Source: Zygnema cylindricum (Eukaryota; Streptophyta; Zygnematophyceae; Zygnematales; Zygnemataceae). From it: a stretch of DNA of 57,432 nt. Position numbers and translations under genes: made by a program. Location of the stretch: positions 1 to 57,432 of the forward strand of contig JBBHKE010001955.1 in assembly GCA_037447655.1 (NCBI GenBank). The letters are read 5' to 3'. Every line of letters starts with the position of its first letter. The stretch's first letter is position 1. Of the stretch, positions 45,298-56,789 are shown one piece after another. The notes under the pieces are model-generated. The model was not told the origin of the DNA, searched no databases, and was given only the letters and a program-made list of their open reading frames with translations.

Positions 45298-46794
45298 ATG
45301 TGAGGCCCCAAAGTTATGCCATCACTTTAACAAATATCCCATATCGGTCCAGATCGTCGTTCCCATGGAGCAGTAATTTATTTTTTTGCAACTCCTTGGT
45401 GCTTGCAAAACCGCCGAACTCTTGAAGAACCCCACATAGGAACAGGGCCATTTGCCATTTAGGTGAGTTCAATCTGCTACTCATTCGAAGGAATTTGTCC
45501 CCCTCTCCATCTCTCCTTCCCTCTCTTCTCCTTCTCTCTGTCCCTCTCCCTTTCCCTCTCCCTCTCCTCTCTCTCACCAAACATCATATGGCATCATACG
45601 TCATGCGACATTTCTTGGATATATTAGGTTGAACTAGAACATTTAGTAAAGCTCAATTATATTTGAAATTTAAAGAGCTATGTTCTAAAAAATCTTGTAC
45701 GTTTTCGAATATAGGTTGAGTCTTAATGGGGGTTGAGTATGGTCTACAGGGAAGTGGTAGGAGAGTGGTCGGGACGCATGTTAAATATTGACCTGACTAC
45801 TATGTATGTATCGTGAAGTACCCAATTTTTCAGATAACTTAATAATATAATATTGAAAATTGTGGTACCCATCACACCTTTAGTGAGGGTTCTCATGTTG
45901 TTTGATGGATTAGGAAAAAATCTGCAAGAACATATATTGCAAACTTATCGTAATGTGGCCATTGTTACAATGACACGATTATTAACATTAATCCGACTTC
46001 AAGTCGGATACTCTTATTTGATAGGCAAAACTTCACAAGTACATTACTTATCATGTGAAGCTCAAACATGTGGAGTACATCTCAGTCGTCCAGATTTCAA
46101 ACCAGAGCTCAGCCGAAAGCTCCGGATTTCATTTTTAGCTTGCAGATGCGTATCAGAAAATTTTAAAATTTGGGTGATGTATACCGTACCAAATTTTATC
46201 CGGTATACTCCGGTACAGTTTTATCTAAAAGACGATGACCGGCGTATGCTTGTTTGTGCGATTTTGCGGTACACAATGCACAAGAATTCGGAACGGGGTT
46301 GCGGTACTTCAATTTTGACATTCTAAATCTAAAACTATGACATCCCTCTCCTGCCATCGCCCCTCTCCCCTCTCGACTCGTCCCTATCACCTATGACCTA
46401 TCACCTATCCCCTATCCCCTCTCACCCCTTCCCTATCCACTCTCCCTCCTTCCTCCCTCCATCCATCCGGAGAGAGGGAAGGATAGGTGAAAGGGAAGAG
46501 AGTGGGGGATGGAAAGAGGATGGGCGGAGAGAGGAAAGGAGAAGGGAAAAGACGTGATAAAACCAGTTATATAGCGCTAAATGGATGCATCGGCGATATA
46601 CCGGTCGATAAATACTGAACCGCCAAACCGAGAAAACCGGAACTCCAGTTGTTCAGCCGTACAAAAATTCCCCTGGTACGATTATGGTTCAGAAGACGAC
46701 AAATTTGTCAAAAAAGAAGTTTCAGCTTCCATTTGAAGTCACCTCTGCTTGACGCCACAAGACAGACGTCACGTATGTAGGCGGCCACTTTTAT
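45298..46794. other. Unassigned region between the 9-bp array and the sHSP 3 promoter
   Basis: One plus frame, 45853-46326 (157 codons), has a normal composition but no recognisable domain or splice context. A minus-strand stretch at 45298-45470 has an ordinary amino-acid mix (LNSPKWQMALFLCG, GNDDLDRYGIF) and could be an exon or relic; not assigned. 46330-46560 is C/T- then G/A-rich simple sequence that could form a hairpin. Confidence 0.35.
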
Positions 46795-46814
46795 CACCGA
46801 CATTCTAGAAGGTC
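46795..46814. promoter_or_regulatory. Half-preserved extra copy of the palindromic heat-shock element
   Basis: CACCGACATTCTAGAA is kept, then GGTC replaces the palindrome's second half. Neighbouring bases also resemble the sHSP promoters (AGACGTCACG, GGCGGCCACTTTTATC). This is a duplicated promoter fragment 570 bp upstream of the sHSP 3 start; the TTCnnGAA core could still bind heat-shock factor. Confidence 0.6.
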
Positions 46815-47142
46815 TCCCGACTGTACGGCAAAAAATTAGACTCCAAATTCCGTCACCTCCTACATGGGATAAACCGATAGAAACAACGAGCCGTACCGAA
46901 TCTAGAGGAACCCAGCCGAACTGATTCGAACCATAGAAAATGATCCCAGGCGCACCGAACCGGAATATCAAATTTTATCAACCATTTAGAAGTGAACCAA
47001 ACGGACATAAAACCTCATAATCGAATCTAGGTTCGACACGTTGCCGTTTGGTGGTTCGAAACAGCGACATAACAACCGAGCCTGGCGGTACGGAAATAGC
47101 GTGAAACACGGCGGCACCTTCGCACCGACACGCGCTTATCCG

Positions 47143-47166
47143 CACCGACATTCTGGAATGTCGGTG
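47143..47166. promoter_or_regulatory. Heat-shock element upstream of sHSP 3
   Basis: Same 24-bp site with one change at the centre (TTCTGGAA). The palindrome is broken by one pair, but TTCnnGAA is kept. A TTTAAAA TATA candidate follows near 47201. Confidence 0.78.
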
Positions 47167-47362
47167 AGTCCCGTGGGAATCACGCCAACCTCTCTCCACC
47201 TTTAAAACCCGTCGATTCTCCCTCTTCACATCACTAATCCCTTCCCCTATCTCCATCGATTCCCATTGTTACTTCACTCCCACTTTAACTTCTTCTTTCC
47301 GGCCATCTCCCTCTTGTTCCCTCTCTCTCGCCTTCTCTCTCTCCCTCTTAATCTACTCCACA

Positions 47363-47576
47363 ATGGCTGCTCTGACTCTCGCCTCCGCCTCTTTCCTCTC
47401 CTCCGGAATTGAGCGTCTCCGTCCTTCGGGACCGACTGCAAAAAATCCCGCCCTAAAATCGGTGACATCTGTCACTGCCAGCTGTCGTCCCACGTGGCAG
47501 CAGCCCATTGGCTCCCAACGATTCAACAGAGCTCGTCAAGCAGCAGCCATGGCTGCCAAGTGGCAAGCTATGGGTA

Positions 47577-47628
<52 letters not shown>

Positions 47629-48708
47629 ACAGTGACTGTATTGTGAATTTTTGGTTTTATCTGACCGACCCTATACTGGATGCCGCGTGGAACATGCAGG
47701 ATGCCAGCCTGGCATGTCTTTCTGTACGGATCCTGGCGCCTGGTGGATGGAGACAGTGCCACGTGGCAGGGGAACGAACCCGTTGGAGGAGATCTTCCGC
47801 CAGCTGGCAGGTGTGAAGGGCTGCCAAGTGGAGGAGAGGGAGGACGGATGGATTCTGCGATTTGAGCTTCCGGGACTGTCGGCCAAGGACGTCAAAGTCC
47901 AGGTCAGACTTCTCTCCCTCTCTCCCCTCCCCTCTCTCTAACTCTCTCTTTATTCCTTTCACACTATCTCTATAACCTCATGCTGTCTCTCTTTTTCTTT
48001 CTCACTCTCTCACCCGCTCTTTCTATCCAACTCCATTTCCCCCACTCTCCCCTTTCCTATTTCACTTTGCCCCGATCTTTTCTCACCTTTGGTCACTTTT
48101 CCCCTTCCTCTGTCTCTCTCCCCCTCCCACTCCGGCTGACACTCTCCCCCTTGCCCTCTTCCATCCTCCATTCTCCACCCACTTTCAGTCCTTCCTCCTT
48201 CCATCTCCCTCCCACTCTCCTCCCTCATCTCTTTCCTTCTTCCCAGCCCTCTCTCCCCTCCGCCACTTCCCTACCCCTCCTCCTCTACCTCTTACATCCC
48301 CTCCTTCCTGACCCTCCCCTCTCCTCCCCCCGTCACGTGTCTCCCCAGGTGGAGAACGAGCGCGTGCTTCTGATTAGTCAGCCTGGCGGGACCACACGTG
48401 TGCCTCTGCCTGGCAGCTGCCACGTGGCAGGCCTCCAGGCTCGCCTACGCTGCGGCCTCCTCACGGTGGTGCTGCCGCGGAAAAAGCCCTCGAGGGAGCT
48501 GCGTGACGTCACGCTCTCGGGCGAGGAAGATGCTGACGTGGCACAGGCCAGTGCTGACGTGGCAGTGACTAGTGCGGACGTGGCAAAGGGGAAAGATGAC
48601 GTGGCAGAGGGCAGTGCTGACGTGTCAGGGGAGAAAAGTGACGTGGCAGGAGGGGAGGGGAAGGGTACAACAAACATACTACCGTACCGAACAAACAAAT
48701 ATACGTGA
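47363..48708 (+). CDS. Plastid-type small heat-shock protein, copy 3 (3 exons, 257 aa)
   Basis: Exons 47363-47573, 47700-47902 and 48349-48708 (774 nt; GT-AG, phases 1 and 0, the same exon 1 and 2 lengths as copies 1 and 2). The alpha-crystallin core is conserved (GWILRFELPGLSAKDVKVQ, VENERVLLIS, GLLTVVLPRKKP). The transit-like N-terminus is more diverged (SASFLSSGIERLRPSG). The tail has six xDV units (DADVA, SADVA, SADVA, DDVA, SADVS, SDVA) and a different final segment (TNILPYRTNKYT). The gene diverged before copies 1 and 2 duplicated. Intron 1 contains a (CT)n run at 47580-47626. Confidence 0.87.
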
Positions 48709-49127
48709 CGCGAAACGACATACAAGACTTAGCCGAGAAATCGAACAAAAGACTGAATCGTCTAACACCCGATTCCACAAATGTCCTAACAGATTATTCT
48801 TGGGATTACGGGGAATAAAATTTTGAGGATTCAACTTTTTTGTTATTTTTCCACTTTTGGGTGGATTAGGGGATAATCTCTTGGGTCAGAGATGTAGGAA
48901 TTATTTTGTACGATAAAAAGTGAATATTATACTTTTCCCGTTAATTTTCTGTTGCTAGTTTTAGAAGGTTTTGGGGAGTGGTAGTAAGCTGATTAGAGGG
49001 AGAGAGAGGAAGAAGAAAAGGACAAGGACGGAAATTATATGTTTTGTGCTATTTGTAAATAATTATTTTTTGAAAATTCATAAAATTTGAATGATTATAA
49101 ATGATATGCTGTTGGATTTAATGTCAG

Positions 49128-49217
<90 letters not shown>

Positions 49218-50711
49218 CACTCTTTCCGAATCTCTTTTTTTTGGAGGGAGGGTGAGGAGAGAGGGAAGAAAATGTACAGGAAAACCTAAAAAGAGGGAGA
49301 GTAATCTGAAGAAGGGAATAGGGAGGTGCACACTTGGGTATATAGTAAAGAGGGGGAGAAGAAGCTCAAGTAGGACAGAATTTCTGTGGGGAGCGGAATA
49401 GAGGGTAAGGATAAGGAGAGTGATTTACTTCAACTGAGGCCAAACAAAACATGCAGTTTCTAAAACATTTTCTAAATAGAATATAGGCAGAATTGTGTCA
49501 GCTTTGGATTTAGGCTTGGGCCTTGTTATAACTGGATGGTGATAAAGTAATAAATTGCCATCATCATCATTTCTACAAGAGAAACATGCAGTAGATATGT
49601 CAAAATTGGATTGAATTTTTGTATATCCAACTGATGGGAAAAAAGGGGCCACAAATACCCTTAACAAAGAGACGATTTTTTTTGACTTGAAAAAAATTGG
49701 CCACAGATCGTTCACAATCGTCGATTGATCGAAAACCCTTGGGGTGAAAACAGATTTAGGTAATCTCAACAGTCAACGATTGTTTTCCAAAGGAGAAAAA
49801 AAGAATGAAAGAAAAAACCATGTCTGATTAGTCAAAATAGCACAAGCAAAAAATATAAGGATTTGCGGAATTAAAAACTAAGAAAGGGAATCTTTAAAAA
49901 ATAGCATTTAAGAAGTGAGCGAAGGTCGTTGGTATTTGTGAATGAATAAGTGGGAAAGTCCCTGGAAAAAATTAGATATTTTAACTTTTGGAATTTGGGA
50001 AGGAGAAAGTATTATCATTAAATCAAACACAACAGACATTTCGTCGGTGCATATGTTAGGTGAACAATAAGGAGTCTAAACCGTTAGACAATTCTGATTT
50101 GAGAAGCCAATAGTAATCGCATGCGCATCTTAAAAATGTCAAAGACGACAGTTACAATTACTCCAAAAAAAGCTTGAATTTCCTTCATTTATCTGCTCAT
50201 AAAGAAATTATTTTGAGCTTAGACTTTCGAATAAGGCCCAATAGACAAATATTATCTGGTTATTACTATATTGCTAGATTTAAAAAACCCACTAATTACC
50301 ATTATTTTACAGGAGAGAAAAATCATGCAACAACTCGAACAATATTGTCTTTATGCAGAACCATATTCAAAAAAATAGTCATAAACTCAGAATGAAGCCG
50401 AAAGACCGGTCTTTGATGAGGCAAAAACATGCTTCCTACCGAAAAATATACAATTTTGATTGAATAACACCTCCAAAAACGAGCTAGTGTGCACGTTAAA
50501 CTAGCCTTGTCTAATCTACAAGATGCAACTAATGAAATACAGAAAACTGACAACTCCTTCCTAATAAACCAGTTTATCATCAACAACAAACAGTGAATGA
50601 ATTATTACACTGAATTGTGCCCATCATGTGAATAAGATAAGAAATAATGTGCTAACTATTTTAGTTTACAAAAAGAAATTCGAACTATTCAATTTATGTA
50701 ATCTTCTCATT
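48709..50711. other. 3' flank of sHSP 3 and intergenic DNA
   Basis: 48811-49130 is homologous to the sHSP 2 flank. A long (CT)n microsatellite lies at 49126-49213. A minus frame of 114 codons at 49425-49769 is unassigned. No other gene seen to 50711. Confidence 0.5.
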
Positions 50712-53700
50712 CTATGCCGGTGGCAGCGCCTGAATGCGCCCCATCTTGCGACCCATGGTGGCAGTTTTGCCGAAAATGTTTTGTCCTCTTGTGGCGGTGA
50801 GCTCGCAACCTTCCTGAGCCATCGCGTCGCGGGAGGCGGCGCCCGTGAATCGGCTGAATCGGCAGTCCGCGCCAAGCAGTGCAGAGGACCGATAGTCGGC
50901 CATAGAGCCGTCGATGAAGCCCTCGGCATTGTCTCCGGGAACCACAAGCGCGCGGAAGAGCTCGCTGAACTCCAGCTTCTGATGGGACCTGTGAGACGCA
51001 CGTTTCAATAATTTAGTGTCTTGGTTAAGAGTTGGTTAACGGGTTGTGCGTTCTGATCTAAAAACTAGAAATTAATTTTAGTGGATAAAACATAAAATTT
51101 CAGCGAGTGTTGAACTTCAAATAGATGCATCACTGGATGGTTGAAGTTTGGAGATGCTGTATTTATAAAAGTAAATGCTTCTCTTTGTTTCGAAAAAAGG
51201 TTAATACCATATATTGACAGACATTTCAGTCTTTGAAAGCAACACTTATAATCACTCCGTGTGATCGCGTCGGAATGTCTGGCCCAAAATTCCATGGGCT
51301 TCGTTCGACAGACTGGCAACAGGCAAGTCAAAATCGATGTGCACCAACCCATCTGTCTTTGTTCGCAAAAGCTCAATTTCCGGTCGCAAGTTGATTTGCA
51401 TTTTCAAAACGCCTTCAATTTCCAACTCGTAAACATCGACCAAATCGTCCGCGCTTTGTACTTTAGCTGCCAGCCATGTCACCTTCATTTTCCCGCCTGC
51501 ATGCTCATAAGAATCGCCTTCATGAGCGAGCTTCAATTCTTGGCCGTCGATTTCCATGAGGCCATGTAGCCGTTGTCATACTGCCACCTGGCACCGCTAC
51601 GGGCAGCAAATGTGCAAATGTGATTGTGTGGCGGTCCCAGAGGATGCCCATCTCGCGGATCCATGTGAGCGCCTTGTGGGGATTGTCGCCCCACTGGTCG
51701 AAACGGCCTCCATGGAACACGTTGATATGGAGATAGGAGTCGCTGATGAGGCAGTAAGTGTTGTACGGCTTGCCTGGATAAGCAAGTCGTACGACCTATT
51801 AGTCCTTTACACGAGCTGGGGAAATCCAGCTATTCCGTGATGAAATATAAATTAACATACAAGATAAAAAGCATTACAAGAAAACACTGTGAAGGAATAA
51901 TCAAGAGCAATTTCGACAAACACCTTGACAGCAAGAAGAGATCAAGTCTTGGGTCGTTAGCAACATGCCTGTACATATTATATCGTGAGTATTCTAATAC
52001 TTTTGCAATTTCGACTTTAGTAATATCAAATCAGTAAATTTGTCACAAGATTAGCATAGATATTTTCTGCTGCGCACACCTGAAAAGTCAAAGCGGGACC
52101 CATCGGCTCCTGTATAGTGTGGATCTCTGGTGACGCTAGGAATAGTGACTGAGATTGGGGGAGTGGACACGAAAATTGGAGGGGTAGAAACGGAGATAGG
52201 AGGAGTAGATACGGAAATAGGAGGAGTGGACACGGAAATTGGAGGGGTAGAAACAGAAACGGGAGGAGTGCCCACAGAGATTGGCGGGGTGGAGACCGTC
52301 GGACAGCTAAGGTCTTTGACCAAGATGGCGGTGCAAATCTCGCCGCTGATGCTGATGTCAGCGGACGTGGTTCCAAGGTTCACAAGGCTTAAGGCACTTG
52401 TTTCTCCATTCCCTGAAAATCACAAAGCGAGAAAACCCGCTTCCCATGTCACAACGTTGATATGTCATCCATAAATAAGGTGTCACTCCTCAATCCTAGC
52501 AATCGTAGAGCACATAGGAAGAAACATGTGAAGGTAATAAAGACGCTGCAAAGTCTTCTCATACTGGTAGCGACATCTGACAAAATTCCATGACAATTGA
52601 CCACACCTACACCAATGTTAAACTTTGGGAGCTAATTTTCAATCATTTTCCGTTTTGTCCTCGACAGAGGACAATATTGAGTAATATTGATTGATAAAAT
52701 TGTCTAGTATTTACAACCTTTAGAACCTACAATGCGTTTCCACTCCTTAAATGGAACGAAAATGTGACATTCTTCAAAAAAGTTCTCAGAAGTATAGCAT
52801 GCACAACTAATTCCGCATTATCTTTCATTAGTCAACATTCCAAAGACACTGGGAAACTTCTGAAAGTCAACTATTGTCAAAACATGTAAAAATCTGGATA
52901 GTATTTTGCGTCTTTTCTACTCATTGTACCTTTGTTATGAACAACATGAAATGATGACAACTTTTCAAATGTAAATAATTGAAAATAACCTTCGTGTCTT
53001 TCGCTGCTCCTTGGTCAACATTTAAGCAACATTGGAAACTTTTACAGACGACAACTGGTTGAATCTTATCAAATGATGATAATTTCAGAACATTCTCAAC
53101 ATTCTCGGGTAAGATTCAAATCTGCACTCCGGCCGCAAGACACATGCCGTTGTTGAGGGTTTGAACCGGGCAGTCCAAGGAGTCCACCAAAAGACTACAG
53201 CTTGTGAGCGCAAAACATGCCAGCGCGCCATTGGTCGGCACTCCACCGATGTAGAGAGCCGCAAGGAAGGCGGCATTGGCAGCCGCACTCAGCCCGATCT
53301 GGTGACAAATGGGAATTGTAAGATTCAAAAAGAGTCACTATTAAACAGTGTTTCTCTTAAGCTATGTGATTTACCCTTGTTGGAAAATTGATGTTATTGA
53401 CATTTTACAATCCTTCCGAACATACATTAATAAACATTACATAATTTAGCCATTGCCCCACCCATCAGAAAATAAACCGCAACCATTGTTTTTGGGCTCA
53501 TTTATGGTTATGGATTTCACGGTTGGTAAATTAAATGAAAGTCATTTATTTATATAAAAAAGGAATAAAATTATATGCATGCATGAAAATCCCATAAAAA
53601 CTTACCGAAAAGCTTCCATCTGAGGCAGTGGTGCCCGTGGCTGCAACATACGTAGGTCAGTGGTGCCCGTGGCTGCAACATACGTAGGTCCAGTGACACT

Positions 53701-54625
53701 GTTAGTGATGGTGCAGTTCACACTCACCTGGAAACATAAGTAAAAACAAAGGTTACGTGAGATTGTGGAATGTCGAGAGTGGTTACAAGAAAAAAACAAG
53801 GTTTTGTATTTCAAAGCAAACCTAAAGATGTTCCCTCCCTACTTATCAGCCACTATCTCTTACCAAAATGTGTGAAAAGTCTTTCTCTATCACTGTGCGA
53901 TTTGTAATCAACTTTGACCGCACACTTTTTTTCAAATTCTACTGCTATAAATGGCCAAGCCTCAAAGATTTTTTTCCATTTTGACTTCAATCTCGATTTG
54001 CATACTTGTATGGCACGCAATTTTCATATCCAACAAAAAAAACTATTCCCAAGCTTTTACAATGCCTTGAATAATCTCCGCATTTTCTCAACGTTTTCAT
54101 TATGCAAGGTTTTGGCTCCTGTCTACCAACACTAATTTTATCTTCATCTGCAACACATTGAATTCTCTAAGGTAATTAAATCCACATCGATTATCGATCC
54201 ACTAGAGACATATGTTTGCTCTTTCTCCTAAAGAGCCCCGTTCAGCTATTTGAATATCCTTCCTATCTCATCCACACTATTTGTTGTTCCCCACCCACCT
54301 GTACCCCGGAAAGCGGCGTGTCCTGCGTGGCGGAGTTCTCGCCGTCCAAACATTTATCGCAAACCGCATGGCCGAGAATCGAGGAGAGCGTCGCCGAAAC
54401 GGGAGGGACGGAAACGGAAACTGGAGGAGTAGAGACGGAAACCGGAGGGACAGACACACTCACTGGAGGAGTGGAAACAGAAATCGGAGGGACAGAAACT
54501 CCTACTGGAGGGGTGCCCACACCGATGGAGGGAGTGCCCAGAGTAATGTGAGCCAATGCAGAGGGTAGAATCGATTGGAGGAGAAGGACGTAGAGGGACG
54601 CCAAAACCAGCCGGGGAGGCGCCAT
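50712..54625 (-). pseudogene. Ole e 1-like + proline-heptad + Root_cap multidomain gene, frame-broken
   Basis: Minus-strand exons: 54625-54299 (signal peptide MAPPRLVLASLYVLLLQ, then seven V-S-T/V-P-P-I/V-S heptads, then CDKCLDG); 53727-53606; 53298 to ~53119; 52412-52080 (ISISGEICTAIL, a second heptad block, then TGADGSRFDFSG); 51773-51256 and 50988-50712 (Root_cap part with HGILGQTFR, IDGSMADYRSSALLGADCRF). Cys spacing in exons 1-3 suits a Pollen_Ole_e_1-type domain. Phases fit throughout except for a 32-bp tandem duplication in exon 2, an 8-bp tandem duplication near 51610-51625 and a 1-bp loss near 51558. The exon 3 to 4 junction is unclear (TGA at 53116; no good phase-1 donor), so two adjacent genes are possible. 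Likely a secreted wall protein before it broke; assembly errors could mimic the breaks. Confidence 0.72.
53626..53689. repeat. Perfect 32-bp tandem duplication inside an Ole e 1-like exon
   Basis: 53626-53657 and 53658-53689 are identical (CAGTGGTGCCCGTGGCTGCA...). Without one copy the exon is 90 bp and keeps phase 0; with both it is 122 bp and shifts the frame. Confidence 0.97.
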
Positions 54626-54805
54626 CCAAGGGAAGGAGAGAGACTGGGAGAGGACAGAGGGATAATGAGAGTGGAGCAACGACAGAGGAATAAAGGGGAA
54701 AAAGGGGGAAAATATAATTGTGAACTCTAGAAGAGTGTGAATGGGAGTGAAATGTGTCACTGGGGAGTGGCGAGAGGGCACACTGTCCACCTCTGGGAAT
54801 TGCCT

Positions 54806-54818
54806 GCTTATATATTCG
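54806..54818 (-). promoter_or_regulatory. TATA box of the minus-strand Ole e 1/Root_cap gene
   Basis: The minus strand reads AATATATAAGC about 185 bp upstream of the ATG at 54625, a good TATA match. It predicts a 5' leader of about 150 nt. No heat-shock element seen. Confidence 0.55.
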
Positions 54819-55335
54819 ACTCATAGCGTGTTCCCCCCGGAAAAAAAATCACTTCCGCAACAGACGAACGTTCGAATAATGTACGGCTTTCCGAGCATCG
54901 ACTTTGTAGATTTCGGAAGTTCTCGAAAAACCGTACAAACGACTTCCTCAAAATATTGCCGGATATAGAAGTAGGGTAAAAGTTGCGTCTTTCTGTGAAA
55001 CAGGCCAACGGTAACCCCGAAAAGCTGACGATGCAAAAACAACATCCGAACGGCTATTTCGTTGTTTTCGCGCGAAAAATCTGCATGACTTTGAGCCACG
55101 GTCGTCGTCCTTCGAGCATAGTAAATTTGAAAATCTGCAGGTTTGTTTTAGCGCCTTTGTTTGATGAATTCAAATCGTGTGACGTGTCATAGGACACCTT
55201 TGATCGGAGTTACGTGCCAGAATTTTGGTGTGAACGACACCCGTTTCCCGATGAGTTTTCGGAAAATCATCGGAATGGGCAAAAAGTTACAAATGCTCCG
55301 GTGGGAACCGGCTATCAGATGTGGAGGGCGAGCCG

Positions 55336-55441
55336 CAAAGGATGTACGGGGAACGTATGTCTGTACACCGCTCGCACGTGAAGCCATGAACTTTTCGCTT
55401 GGGAGCGGATGGTCGGTTGGCGCACCTCACGAATATTCGGC
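55336..55441. repeat. Left arm of a diverged inverted repeat
   Basis: CAAAGGATGTACGG through GAATATTCGGCG matches the reverse complement of 57214-57322 with frequent mismatches; both keep CTTGGGAGCGGAT and CACGAATATTCG. The arms enclose the TIR-element cluster at 55576-56787. Confidence 0.75.
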
Positions 55442-55575
55442 GTGAAGACGTAACTAACCGGTTCGATAACGGACGGGTACGATAGGTTTAATGTTGAAAA
55501 CCAACTCTATGGCAACTCTATCTATGTTGTATAATTGTACAGTAGGCGTACTATTCCAGAAATATCCGTATAGTA

Positions 55576-55773
55576 CACCTTGAATCGTTATTAGCGTATT
55601 GAAATTATTAGTGTAAAGAAAAATTAGCGTCATTCATTCTAATTTAGTGCCAGGAGACGTGGCAGATTATGGTCCACGTCTTTAAATAGTGTAATTATTT
55701 ATACTTAAGGTATTAATGTCAAAATTTTGGGGTGCCCATATAGCGTACATAAGGCTAATAACGATTCACCGTG
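55576..55773. mobile_element. 198-bp MITE, TA-flanked
   Basis: The ends are CACCTTGAATCGTTATTAG and CTAATAACGATTCACCGTG with TA on both sides. The interior AGACGTGG..CCACGTCTTTAAATAG block is shared with the MITE at 56590-56787. Confidence 0.85.
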
Positions 55774-55780
55774 TACAGTA

Positions 55781-56582
55781 CAGCGTCAATCGCTATTACA
55801 GTAAAGAATAAATAGCGTAAAGAAAAAATTAGTGTTATTAACACTAATCGGGAATTTTGTTTTTTTGAAAATTTAAATTATACTAATTAATCCCTAACTG
55901 TAATTTGGGTTGTCGTGAATAATAATACCCGCCCTTTCGATGTCTACAGTAGTATGCGTACTCGTACAGAATCTGACAATTTGTACGCCGTGTAGTGGAA
56001 CATTAGCGGTGTAGTGGAACAGTACTGTACACCGTCAATCGCTATTAGAGTATATAACGCCAATTAGGTGCCCTTTTTTCAAAAAAAAAACCCGAAATAC
56101 AATCCATAATTCTATTTTTTCCATTATTCTAATTAGAGTTTTTTTTTCAATTAGCGTTAATAATGGAAGTACACGGCGTTGGAAATAGTGTGGCGTACGG
56201 ACAGGATATTTCCGTACGAAATGGTTCTTTTTGAATTACAAAGGCATAAAAAGACACTTAACATTATTGCGCACACATGTCAATGTGCACTGGAAGAAAG
56301 AGACGCAAACTCGTCGATAAAAATCACGTTCTCATATGTTCATCCGTCGACCGTGTGAACAGCGCGACGGCATACAAATTGTCAGATTTTGTACAAATAC
56401 ACATATTAAAGTAGACATTGAAAGAGCGGGTATTTATTATTCAGGACAACCCAAATTACAGTTAGGGATTAATAAGTATTATATATATATTTAAAAAAAA
56501 AAAAAAAATCCCGATTAGTGTTAATAACACTAATTTTTTTTTTAAGCTATTTATTCCTTTACTCTTATAGCGATTGACGGTG
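55781..56582. mobile_element. Compound TIR/foldback element
   Basis: 55781-55990 is the near reverse complement of about 56350-56582, giving ends CAGCGTCAATCGCTATTACAG and CTTATAGCGATTGACGGTG. A second left end (TA-CACCGTCAATCGCTATTAG) starts at 56030. The right terminus at 56582 therefore pairs with two alternative left ends, 802 and 553 bp away. Confidence 0.7.
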
Positions 56583-56589
56583 TACTGTA

Positions 56590-56787
56590 CACCGCCAATC
56601 GCTATAAGAGTATATAACGCTAATACGGTGCCCCTAAATTTTGACCCCAAAACCAGAAATAGAATGAATAACGCTATTTAAGGACGTGGACCATAATCAG
56701 CCACGTCTCAGGCACTAAATAAGAACCAATAACACTAATTATTTTTTGACGCTATTTAATGCTTGACTCTAATAGCGATTGGCGGTG
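56590..56787. mobile_element. 198-bp MITE, TA-flanked
   Basis: The ends are CACCGCCAATCGCTATAAG and CTAATAGCGATTGGCGGTG with TA at 56588-56589 and 56788-56789. Only CTG lies between its left TA and the TA that ends the preceding element. Confidence 0.88.
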
Positions 56788-56789
56788 TA

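Noticed and set aside
45853-46326. 157-codon plus-strand frame as a gene
   Set aside because: No recognisable domain, splice partner or promoter. The length is plausible by chance in this composition, so it is only mentioned.
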